Shown: piece after piece, positions 55,005 through 64,000 of the stretch
Position numbering within the stretch: position 1 is the first letter of the stretch
How the letters are laid out: the number at the start of each line of letters is the position of its first letter
Assembly: GCA_963854735.1 (NCBI GenBank)
Contig: OY978101.1
Span: 1,116,001 to 1,180,000, forward strand
DNA: 64,000 nt
Reading direction: 5' to 3'
From: Marvania coccoides
Taxonomy: Eukaryota > Chlorophyta > Trebouxiophyceae > Chlorellales > Chlorellaceae
Program-made: the position numbers and the translations under genes
The notes under the pieces: generated by a model
Told to the model about the DNA's origin: nothing
Database searches by the model: none
What the model saw: the letters and a program-made list of their open reading frames with translations, nothing else

Positions 55005-57703
55005 CTATCGGTCCCCTAACGACATAGGAGCAAACGAGCCGCAATACCCTCCAGCAGCCGGCGACATCCCCCAAGGAGACATCCCATTATCGGTCGACAA
55101 CGACCCTACCCCCCCAGGAATGGGCACCCCCATGGTGGGGGACCCGTCCAGCGTCCCTGCGCCGCCTAAAGATGCCTTCAAAGCGCCCGGCAGCCGCCGC
55201 CCCTTCGGGAACCGCCTCCCGCCGCTGCTGAGCGAGGAATCGGGCATGGAGCCAAACCGCGAGCGGCGGGGGTCATCCCCTTCAGATTCAGAGCTGGAGG
55301 AGTCGTCTGAAGAGGAGGAAGAGGAGGAGCTCGATGCTGCATTTTCTTCTTCATCGCTGTCGCGCTCAGAATCGGAGCTGCCGATGCCGTCGTCGCTGGA
55401 GGAGTCGTCCTCTAGCCCGCTGCTCTCCGACATGTCGTCCCTGCCACCCGCAGCGCCGTCGTCGGGCACAGTTAGCCCCGCTCTGGGCGCGCCAGTCGGG
55501 TGGCCTCTCCTCCACAGCACGTACGTGCCTTCCAGCTGCAGGTGCTGCGCGGAGCGGCGCAGCAGGTAGGGGTCAAAGGGAAAGAAGACTTCCAGCGGGC
55601 GTGCGGTGCGTGCTGTGCTGCCTGCTGCACGGCGGCGGTCCCAGCCTCGAACCAGCTTAGACAGCTCTGGATGGCCCAGCGTGCCCGCCTGGCGCCCGAA
55701 TTCCAGCACCACCGATCGCGCGCAGCTGCTCAGCGGGTCCAGCGCGTGCGTCAGCAGCCCTGGCATCACCTCGGCAAACAGGCGGCGGATGGCTTCGGCG
55801 CACGCTGCCGCCTGCTGCTGCGCCTGCTGCGCTGCTGCTGCTGCGTGGTCCTGCCCCGAGCCAGTAGCGCCGCCGTTGCCGTTCATCTCTGCTGCTGCGT
55901 GGTGGTTGCCGTTTCCATTTCCCTGACGCTGCTGTGCATTGTTCGTATCGTGGCAGTGATTATGCGACCGAGGATTCTGCCGTAAAAGTGGCTCCATGTG
56001 GTAGCACAGCGCGTACAGCAGCGCCTGGCAGGCCGCAAAGAATGCGGTGTGGCGCTCCCGCGCGTCTGATGACGCCAACGAGCCCAGCGCCACTGCTGAA
56101 GGAATTGGGGGCAGGCCGCCGCGTCGGTCCTCCTCCCTCGTGTACCGCACGCACCAGTCCGCCAGCCGCTGCAGCGCCTCCACCACCAACGGCTCCGGAA
56201 CGAACCCTGCGCGCGCCAAGAAGGAGCCCGCGTATGCAGCCGCAGCGCTGCGCGTGATGGGCGGCTGCAGCCGGTCGGAGATGCGGGCCAGCAGGAAGCC
56301 CACCAGGGAGCTACAGCACTGCTCGGGGGCGTGGCGCGCCAAAAAGAACATCAGAAATTGAACGAATTTGGAGCGGTATGTGTTGAGGACAGAGCGGTCA
56401 AAGGCCACCAGGGTCGCATCCCACACCGCAGGAAGCTGCCCGGAAGCTATGCGCCGCCCCAAGTGCTCCATCGTCAGCTCCATCATCGAGTCCAGCTTGT
56501 CTGCGGTCTCGTCCACTGCCGGCAAGGGGGCATTCGCTTCTTCCGCCGCCGTCGCCGCAGCCGCCGCCGCCGCTGCAGTGGTAGCAGGCAACCCGCGCGC
56601 GTGGCCGCCCTCCCACCCGCCTCCAGGCATCACCTCCTCACCCAAGTCCCTCCCTGATACCAAATCCAGCTCGCTCATGCCTTCCAGCTCAAAGATATCG
56701 GGCTCTTCCTCGCCTGGCATGTTTCCGCCCTCCTCCTCCTTCGCCTCCGCTGTCGCCACGTCCACAATGTCCTCCCACCGAATCTCCACGTCCACCGCTA
56801 TCAGATGATCCACCACCGCCGCCAACACGCCGTCTCGCACCCCTGCCCCTGCTCGGCTCTCTGCCAATCGAAACAGCGCCCGCAAATACAGGCAGTGCGT
56901 GTTGCGGTCGCGCAGTTTGTGCGGCATGTTGGCCGTCAGCAGCGGGAGCAACCGTTGCGCGGACGTCGGCACCAGCTCCAGCACTTTTTCTGCGGCAGAA
57001 AGCACTGAGTCTTGAACTGCAGCGGCTTCTGCCGTCGGCGCCCAAGCCTGGCCCGCCAGCGGGTCGGGGGGGGCGGGGGCGGGCGGGGGGAGCAGGGAGT
57101 ACACTAGGGTGTGCAGGCAGGACTGCACAAGAGCGCCATTCGCCACTACAGCGTGAGCGATGAAGTCGAGAGTGGCAATGCGGGTGGGGGCTGCTGCCCG
57201 CCACAGAGGGATATCGAGGACCTCAGTGATGAGCACCTCGTGCTTGCGCTCCTGCAGGGAGCCAGCGCAGCGCGTGAGCGCGCGCAGCAGCTTGGCGAAC
57301 TGCTCCGAGGGCGGTTTGTCGGAGCCGGCGGCGACTGAAGCGTAGGTGTGCGTGGCGGCTGCGACCTTGAGCTGGCGGATCTGTCCAACGAGCCTGCGTG
57401 GGTGGGGTGGGGGGCGTAGAGGAGTAAGAATGCGAAAAAAAAGGTTTTGGATGGCAAGGCCTCAATATTTAAATAAAATTGCTTGCTTCTAAAAAAAACT
57501 CACTGGTCGTAGAGCTTTGGGCTCTCCCCAGAGGCCTTTGTGAGGAGGGCATCGAGGACGAATTGTCGGAGGAACGCTGCGAGCTGTGGGTCTTCTGCAA
57601 AAATAAACAAATATTGCACACATTTTTAGAGAGCAGCGAAGTGTAACGAAGAGAAAGGTCGGTGTTCAATAAGCAGTTTTTGTTCAAACACACCTTCTTC
57701 CAT
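55005..57703 (-). CDS. RRN3: RNA polymerase I initiation factor RRN3 (TIF-IA)
   Basis: Three exons (57703-57694, 57594-57504, 57393-55005) close to 829 aa; the first exon is just 10 nt (MEE plus one base). RRN3 bridges RNA polymerase I to the rDNA promoter complex. It is a HEAT-like helical protein; typical segments are LAAFLRQFVLDALL, YDQLVGQIRQL, VDHLIAVDVEIRWEDIVDV, the strongly conserved KLDSMMELTMEHLGRRI and SVLNTYRSKFVQFLMFFLA, and SAAAAYAGSFLARAGFVP. An acidic loop follows VDV, as in yeast and human. The C-terminus has a long Ser/Asp/Glu tract (SSDDGIGSSDSERDSDEEE) that is a probable phosphorylation target, then a Gly/Pro/Ser tail. It is longer than usual (about 630-650 aa) owing to low-complexity insertions. 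Confidence 0.9.
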
Positions 57704-58087
57704 TTATGTGTACGTGTGTGGGGCGAGGCCCACTGTCCAGCACGCTACAAGAGAATCAAAAGTATAAATCTATTTTATATGAATTCGGGCATGTTTTGGG
57801 GGTTCGCCCGTGACGCCGCTTGGTTACAATGGAGTTGACAATTTATATAATGCAGCATGCTGGTCACAAGAGTCTGGAGAGCTTGTCGGCTGGCTGGAAA
57901 GCGAAAATCGAGGGTCCACAACTCGCTGCAAGCATAATCATTAAAAAAAATATATATATATACAATCATTTTGTCACTAAAAAAATACTGAACGCATCAT
58001 CAGAAGGCTCCTAGTAAAAATTTGAAGAAGTTTCGGTTCGAAAAAAACTGGATTAAAATCCTTTACGCTCTATTTACCCTCTAAAAC
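57704..58087. promoter_or_regulatory. Divergent promoter region
   Basis: 384 bp between RRN3 (minus) and the bromodomain gene (plus). It contains a TATATATATATA run at about 57950-57962 on the plus strand. Confidence 0.4.
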
Positions 58088-59970
58088 ATGGATACTGGGG
58101 TCGCAGAAGCCTCTGGCCGACCCCAGGCTGCGCCGCAGCTGGCTGTGCCACAGGACCCAAGCGATGAGATGTTTCCTGGTGGGAATGGGGGCCAGGTGAG
58201 ACGAGCAACCACCCCTCCCCCTCCTCCCCAAAACCGCGGGGCAGATCCCGGTGAATCGCCGCTACTTGTCTGCACCCTCCAACGCGCACAGATGGGCACG
58301 CTGATATCACCTGCGGAGGACGCACCTCACAACGGCGCCACTCTCATCGTGCCTGACGAGCACGAGGCCGCCGACGAAGCAGCGGCAGCAGCGGTCCTGG
58401 GCGCGGCGCTGTCTGAGGAGGAGGCGCGGCGTAAGCGGCGGCGGGTGAAGCGGGAGGAGGAGCAGCAGGGAAAAGCGAGATGGGAGCTGCAGCGGCGGCT
58501 GGCTGACATCAGCACAGACGTCGAGCTGCTCACCAGCGAGGTGAGGCAATTTGTCAAACAACACTCATTTCATTTCATAGTTATTGGTCTCTGGCTGGTA
58601 TTTTTTTATAATATTTTTATATTATTTGCATTTGTTTCATATAACCTCTCCTTTCTCCCTCTTACCACATGCAGATTGCCAAGGTGCGGTCAGAGCTGCA
58701 CGTTCCGCTCCCCTCCATCGCCTCGCTGCCGGAGTTCGAGCGCCAAACGCTGGAGTCCGCACGCCGCCGCCGCCTCGCCGAAATCCTTTCTTCCCACTGC
58801 CGCAAGACCCTGATCGCCATCACCCAGCACAAGTGGTCGTGGCCGTTCAACGCCCCGGTGGACACCAACACCTACAAAGACTATCTGGAAAAGGTGGCCA
58901 CGCCGATGGATTTCGGGTCGATAAAACGCCGCCTAGAGGGCGGGATGTACTCCCACCCTGACACCTTTCTAGGAGACGTACGACTGGTGTTTGACAACGC
59001 GCGGGCGTACAACAAACCGGGGTCTGACGTTCACGTAATGTCAACCACGCTGCAAGAGAAATTTGAAGAAAAGTACCGTACCGCCTGCGCGGGGCGAGTG
59101 GCGGAGGAGGCGGCGCTGGCGGAGGCGGAGGCGATGGCCGCGCGGCAGCGCCACATGGGGGCTGCGGCGACGGTGGGCAGCGCTGAGAGAGAGGCGGCGG
59201 AGGCGCGAGCGGCGGCGCTGGTCAAGCAGCTGGATGCGCTGTTGGCCAGCGTGGCGGACGCAAAGAGCGCTGCCGCTGCGGCCTGCGCGCCCGCGAGCCG
59301 CGCGGAAAAAGAGGCGCTGGTGGCGGCGTTGGGGAAGCTGCCGCAGGCGCAATTTGAAGCGGCTATAGGGCTGGTTTTGCACCACCACCCGGGGCTGCAG
59401 CCGTTTGACGCAGTGGGGTTTGACATCGACGCTCTAGACGCGCTCACGCTGCGCCAGTTGCAGAGCTTTGTGGCGACTGCTGAAGGCGCGGAGGAGGGGG
59501 CCTCGCTGGCATGGCCTGCGGTGCCTGTGGGCTCGGGGGTGCGGGCGTACGCTGGAAAGAAGAAGCGAAAGGCGGCTGCTGCTGCTGCTGCTGCTGCGAT
59601 GGGCCCTGCAGCGCCTGCTGCGATGGCGATTGCCGGCAGCAGAGCAGTGGCGATGGAGGCAACGGCTGAGGCTGGGGAGGAGCCTTCTGGCGAGGGACCG
59701 GCTGGGAAGGTCGGGACCAGTGGCGGCTGCGGCGGTAGCGGTCTGATTATAGATAATAATAACGTCGATAGCACGCCTGAGGTAGGTGGCATGGGGATGG
59801 CGCCTGCGGCGGCGTCCGCAGCAAATGTGAAAGCGGTGCCCCTGCCTGCGGCAGCTGCGGCAGCTGCAGCGCCACCGGCAGTTGTAGCGGGTCCTGTGCC
59901 TGTGGCAGCACCTGCAGCCCCTGTTCCTACCCCTGCTGCTGCCCCGCCTGTGGCAGAGGCGGCGACATAA
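58088..59970 (+). CDS. Bromodomain protein, GTE (BET-like) type
   Basis: Two exons (58088-58540, 58675-59970) close to 582 aa. One bromodomain lies at ~190-290: KTLIAITQHKWSWPFNAPVD, YLEKVATPMDFGSIKRRLEG, VRLVFDNARAYNKPGSDVHV, with the acetyl-lysine-binding Asn in YNKP. It is followed by Ala/Glu coiled-coil sequence and an NET-like segment (ALVAALGKLPQAQFEAAIGL ... FDIDALDALTLRQLQSFV) as in plant GTE proteins. It should read acetylated histones and promote transcription. The N-terminus has a basic KRRRVKREEE nuclear-localisation-like patch and the last ~110 residues are Ala/Pro low complexity. The single bromodomain plus NET fits plant rather than animal BET proteins. Confidence 0.9.
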
Positions 59971-60388
59971 ACATTACAACCAGCGCAGCCATGACCCATG
60001 ACAAACTAACTCTGGCAGATTTACTTATTGACAGACCTGAATAATTACGAGACTTGCAGGCGGCATGCTCGGCCCCTCTTATCCCATCTTCACCGTTTTT
60101 AGTCCTTATTAAGTAATAAGTACTCATTACTCAGAAATATGGTCATCCATTATACAGTGTAATATTAAAGCTAGAAACAATGAACAAGATCTAAAATAAG
60201 CATCCAGGACCCGCCTGATTCCCACCTGAACCAATGCCTGAAAAAAAGCAGGTCAGGCGGGATGTCAGGCGGAAGCCAGCTGGGGCGCTAAACATTCCGA
60301 CGATTTATGTCACTTGTGAAAAAGAAAGGAAAAAAATTAAGCAGCAACGCTCCCTTCCACTATGGAAGGCGTGACGCCTCGTATTACA
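59971..60388. other. Convergent intergenic region
   Basis: It lies between the 3' ends of the bromodomain gene and the secreted-protein gene. No gene seen. Confidence 0.4.
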
Positions 60389-62534
60389 TTAAGCAGTAGT
60401 GGTGAATGACGTGGCAGCAGTGAATTTGCTGGAGGCTTTGATGTTGACAGCGGCCACAGCGCACGTATAGTTTTGGCCAGCCTGCAGAGGGCGGTTTTCT
60501 CCGGTGACATCAGCGCCCATGATCGCCTCGCGCTTGTGGTCCAGGACGACGACGGTGCGAGTGTATGCAGGGTTTGCATCGTCAGTCACGCACTTGACCG
60601 TGTACCTGAAAGAGGAGCAGAGCGATCGTATTACGCATCGTGATTACATTAATTCAGCTCATTAGTTAGTCGCACAAAATCCACTCGCTTGAGGATGCCT
60701 TGGAGGGTAGCCGACTTGGCAGCCTCCCAGGTGACCTTGCGCTGGAGGGGTTGGCTGTCAACGGCGGTGGCAGCCACGTTGACAGGCGCGTCAGGGCGAA
60801 TGCGATCAATGAGGAACTCCTTCATGAAGCTGTTTGGGTCAACATTCATTTTAAAGTCAATTTGGCCGAGGTCGATCTGGTACGCCCCGCCGCCAACGAT
60901 CTTTTGCTGGACAGTGCCGATCTGCAAGTTGTACATGCACGTCTTGCCGGTCCAGGAAGAGGCGGTGCGGTACTTGTGGGTGCAGTACCCAGGGAATTTG
61001 ACCAGGATCAGCTTGGCGGGGTCGCACACAAGTTTCTTCTCAGCCATGTTGAGCTCGCAGGATTTGGGCACAAAGGTGATGTTAACAACGGGGCCGAAGC
61101 ATGCCATGGGCATCTTCTCAAAGGGAATGTACTCCTCGTGCTCGCAGAATGTGTCAGCCTTTTGGGTGAGCTTGCTGTACATGCCGCCCAGTGTGGTGAT
61201 TTGCTTCAGCTCGGTGATGTGCTCGGTCGTCAGCAGCTCGTCGATGTTGGAGCTGACGTCAAACAAGCCCAGTTTCTCCCAGGAAATATCTGAAGCAGAT
61301 GAACAGATTCAGTGAAAATGGTGGGAACTGCTTGAGGAGAACAAACACAATGGGTTTAATGGGTTTAATGGGTTTACATCTGGTTGTTACGTCTCCTACA
61401 GAAGGTGCTCTTATAGAGACCTGCAAGGCGACGTGCCACTTCCCGCCACAGTAAGGCGGGTACCCCCTTCCATCCGCTGGGATCGACCCCCGGTACGGTG
61501 GACGTACGGATACTGCCACTACGCCGGTGACCGCTCCGCCGCCCACAGTTAAGGCTCTGGCCCCCGCCTTCCGGGGTCCCCCAGCGGCGCGACCGACTAA
61601 AATTAAGGGAAAAGCAGGGTTCTCCTGACGGCTACGGCCCGTCAGGTTTGGGGTTCGCGCTTGGGCAATGCTGGCCCGCCCAGCACCCCTCCCATCTACA
61701 GCGGTCACTCAACCCCTGGCTAAAGGGTTTTTGATGTAGTACCCGGTGTGCTCACTGAAATAAGTGGCACCCGCCAATATGGGGCTCTATTGTCGTTGGA
61801 CGATTCCCGTCACATTCGGAGAACGCATGGAAACAGAAGCAATAAGCTAGTATTACCTTTGAACCAGGAAAGAGGAGCAAAAGACTTCCAGTCGGCGCCG
61901 AGAATATCGTCAAAGAAATTTCCAAGCTTGAGCCTTTTGGCCTCAATGACAGTGTCAAGGGTATCGGCGACGCGCATCACAAGCTCCCAGCTCTGCAGAA
62001 ACACATTTCTTATAATTTTGAATTTTGCAATATATTTTACTATACGATTATAGGAGATATAAAACAGATTTTAACGGGTTTTTTTAAGTTACACCTTTCC
62101 AACCATATCCAGGCCAGCAGCGGCTCTAGTGGACATCAGCCGGCGGCGAACAACATCAGCATTGTTACCCCCTGTCTGCGTCAGCTGGCTGGTGAAATTT
62201 GCCTCTTCGGCAACGCTTGTGGACAACATTGTGATGAATTCGCGGGCGACTGCAAGTAAAGAAGCGTAAGCTGATCGTAGTGTGTTTCATGCTGTTTAAA
62301 ACGATTTTTAGTGGCATAAACAGCTGAGAAACGAATGGGATGGGATCGCGAAACTCGGTCAAACTTCACATTCAATATTTTTGACACTCTCAGGGAGTCG
62401 GCATACACGCTGTATAACACTTACTTACCTTCTGCAAATAGTTGTGCATGGTTATTCTGCTCAGCGCCTGCAGCTGTGCTCAGCGCCTGCAGCAGTGCCA
62501 GGCCGAGGAAGACCGCTACTACTGGGCTACGCAT
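60389..62534 (-). CDS. Secreted protein with possible FN3-like C-terminus, unrecognised family
   Basis: Five exons (62534-62429, 62249-62095, 61992-61857, 61289-60689, 60605-60389) close to 404 aa. A signal peptide (VVAVFLGLALLQALSTAAGA) is followed by a helical region (EFITMLSTSVAEEANFTSQL, then RRRLMSTRAAAGLDMV) and a Cys-containing globular domain (CEHEEYIPFEKMPMACFGPV, SCELNMAEKKLVC, PGYCTHKYRTASS). The C-terminal ~140 aa (from APVNVAATAV to YTCAVAAVNIKASSKFTAAT) has the strand pattern of a fibronectin-III fold. Intron 4 needs a GC donor (TCAA|GCGAGT) to keep frame. Intron 3 is 567 nt and holds a SINE-like repeat copy. Function unknown; a cell-surface or matrix protein is inferred. Confidence 0.72.
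61350..61602 (-). mobile_element. SINE-like dispersed repeat, copy C (near full length)
   Basis: It aligns with copy A along about 230 bp and with copy B along its tail half. On the minus strand it ends with about three units of CCCATTAAA. The centre holds a perfect hairpin CCCGCC-ACAGTAA-GGCGGG, partly kept by paired changes in copy B. A box-B-like GGGTCGATCCC is present on the minus strand. The unit may extend further to ~61740, where copy A has no clear match. It sits inside intron 3 of the secreted-protein gene. Confidence 0.75.
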
Positions 62535-63091
62535 TCTGTTTTGAAGAGCTCGCTGCTGCTATCAAACTTTTGCAAAAGCGAAACAGAATAATTTCAATGA
62601 AATATTTAAAGCAAAGCTCATTTTCCTTCGCGCAAGTCATTTTTTTTTGCGCTCAAGGATTTTTCCAATTTAAAATTGAATTTTCCTTCGCACATAAAAG
62701 AATAGCAAAGCGCATGCTGGAGCCTTTGACTATATTTAAATGTGATAGAGACTCAGTTGAAGCAGCATGCCAGTCGGGATGAAGGGAGGCATTAAATTGA
62801 GGCCACCGCCATCTAGATGTCTACCTCCGTTTTCCTGGTGCAGGGCCGCAAATTGCCCGAAGCCCCTAATTTGATTTTCAAAATAGATTGAGCCAGTGCA
62901 AACGTTTCATGGGATGATGACAGCTGGTTTCAAATCATCTTTTTCTTTTTGACTTTAGGGTTCTGTTTTTGGGGGTGCAGATCTGAAATGCAGCTGGCTG
63001 GCAAAGCAAAATAACGTTCTTGAAGGCTGCTGCAGCTGCAGCTGCCGCTGATCCCAGCAGCCTCCAAAGCGCGCTGTCAGGGCTGCGCCTG
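62535..63091. promoter_or_regulatory. Divergent intergenic region
   Basis: It should hold the promoter of the secreted-protein gene (minus) and sequence upstream of a weak plus-strand ORF. No element recognised. Confidence 0.35.
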
Positions 63092-63250
63092 AACGAAATG
63101 GCGGCCAAAGCTGCCGTCCCCGCGAGCCCTGAGCCGCTGGAGGAGCTGTCGGGCAGCGGGGGTGAGATGGGTAAACTTTGCGGGGCCCACATCGCCCGCA
63201 CGGGGCAGCCCCAGGGAGGCGCGGTTGACGGCGGGAAATGGGGTGAATGA
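63092..63250 (+). CDS. Small hypothetical ORF, 52 aa (weak)
   Basis: From ATG 63092 the frame reads MAAKAAVPASPEPLEELSGS and ends at 63250; the open frame extends upstream through an Ala-rich stretch (SSLQSALSGLRLNE) that also looks coding. A donor GGGG|GTGAGA at about 63162 suggests that the exon may end earlier and splice to sequence not found here. No family recognised. Confidence 0.35.
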   Translation, partial: NEMAAKAAVPASPEPLEELSGSGGEMGKLCGAHIARTGQPQGGAVDGGKWGE

Positions 63251-63412
63251 ATGATTGTGTATCTAATACTCTGAATTATCTCCCTTTCAACTACCAATAA
63301 AATTACTTCAGCATACATTTACCCCCCCTCTTCAATCAACTCATTAAAAGCTTCTCTGATTAAGTTTAATGTACAGCATGTACTAAACTAATTTAATGTC
63401 CATTCAGTTACG

Positions 63413-63675
63413 TTAAAAGGCCAGACAAACGGCATTTTCGTCGTCCTCTGGGTCGTAGTTTGCCCACGCGGCAGCCGGGGCTTGGGGGGACGCCCTACTT
63501 CGCGCCTGGAGCAAAAAATAAGTCGATAAATTCAGAGATCACATCTGCAACGTCAAGTAAAGATCCACAAAATCATCTGCATTGCACTTACTTGGACGCA
63601 GGTAAATTGATACAGTTGTTTGATGCCGAGCAGGGGCCTCGAATCCTTCTCTTCCTTCTCCTTGCGGTGCGGCAT
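63413..63675 (-). CDS. Small hypothetical protein, 58 aa
   Basis: Two exons (63675-63592, 63505-63413) joined by an 86-nt GT-AG intron close in frame. The sequence begins MPHRKEKEEKDSRPLLGIKQ and ends NYDPEDDENAVCLAF, with an Ala/Pro-rich middle. The first exon is preceded by a possible acceptor (ATGTAG), so this may be the 3' part of a longer gene starting to the right. No family recognised. Confidence 0.45.
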
Positions 63676-64000
63676 GTGTTGAGAGCTACATTTAAAACAA
63701 ATAGCACGTGTTTTGCCCCTCTGTGCCCTTCAAATAAAAAAATAAAATAAAATAATATAGTTCTCTAATATGTTTAAATTTCGTTAAATTGAGCCCCTCA
63801 TTTTCGGGGGTTTTGAGTTTGGTCGGAGATAGGGATTTCTTGCCTGTTAGTTTTTATCTTTTCCTTTGGAAGTGAAGGAAGTAGGCTGTTCTTTAAATGC
63901 TATAATATATAACAGAGAGAGAGGGGGGGACGCAAACAGTTTGATTTGATTTTATTATGGTCAATGGTATTTCAACGTTACACTGGAAAAATGCCGGGCT
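63676..64000. other. AT-rich end of window; no gene seen
   Basis: It contains AATAAAATAAAATAA runs and no recognisable exon. It could include upstream exons or the promoter of the small minus-strand gene. Confidence 0.35.

Noticed and set aside
59031..59999. 322-codon minus-strand ORF under the bromodomain gene
   Set aside because: Ala/Gly/Thr low complexity mirrors the Ala-rich coding strand; the plus strand carries the bromodomain.
61350..61376. GGGTTTAAT repeats as an internal telomere-like tract
   Set aside because: The unit differs from TTTAGGG or TTAGGG telomere repeats, and the other copies of the same element end in different units, so it is the element's tail.

Overview
The window is nuclear DNA from a eukaryotic alga, most likely of the green lineage. 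Almost every gene is split by short AT-rich spliceosomal introns while exons are GC-rich. Several genes point to a plastid and to Viridiplantae: a nuclear-encoded plastid ribosomal protein PSRP-3/Ycf65 (plastid-encoded in red algae and glaucophytes), a homogentisate phytyltransferase for tocopherol, and a GDT1/PAM71-type plastid cation transporter. I cannot name the genus. A non-green host such as a chlorarachniophyte is not excluded. For most models I reconstructed the exons by hand from splice sites, and the summed exon lengths close in frame from ATG to stop, which is strong internal support.

Layout. 0-8.3 kb (all minus): a secreted glycosyltransferase-like protein cut by the window edge, DNA polymerase eta with a perfect (CAG)30 tract, a ubiquitin-Ubl fusion with an acidic tail, a gene-poor stretch with a dispersed repeat, and a 3-hydroxybutyryl-CoA dehydrogenase. 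8.9-21.1 kb: a secreted 5'-nucleotidase, a DUF3455-like surface protein, a 2.6-kb gene-poor stretch, an EF-hand/DI-x-GA protein, a HIG1 protein, a small helical protein and a CHR chromate-type transporter. 21.3-31.9 kb: WDR53-like and bipartite METTL-like genes sharing a 140-bp divergent promoter, a large proline-rich single-pass protein, a secreted LRR protein and an F-box/von Willebrand A fusion. 32.6-43.3 kb: an ABC-class predicted ATPase, a second 5'-nucleotidase, an ankyrin remnant, homogentisate phytyltransferase, GDT1/PAM71 and PSRP-3. 43.5-54.7 kb: a small coiled-coil protein, a CK1-family kinase, an unrecognised 389-aa protein, an HDAC-family deacetylase, a small hypothetical gene, an M20 peptidase and a BRO1-like protein. 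55.0-64 kb: the Pol I factor RRN3, a bromodomain GTE-type protein, a secreted protein with a possible FN3-like C-terminus, and two small hypothetical genes.

The genes are an ordinary mix of housekeeping, plastid, DNA-repair and cell-surface functions and do not form one pathway. The notable features are: the ubiquitin-Ubl fusion; a SINE-like repeat family with three copies in the same orientation, each ending in a different short tandem repeat and sharing a hairpin with a compensatory change; an unusually high share of GC-AG introns (6 of about 67 reconstructed); the F-box/vWA fusion; and the long uninterrupted trinucleotide repeat inside the coding sequence of DNA polymerase eta.
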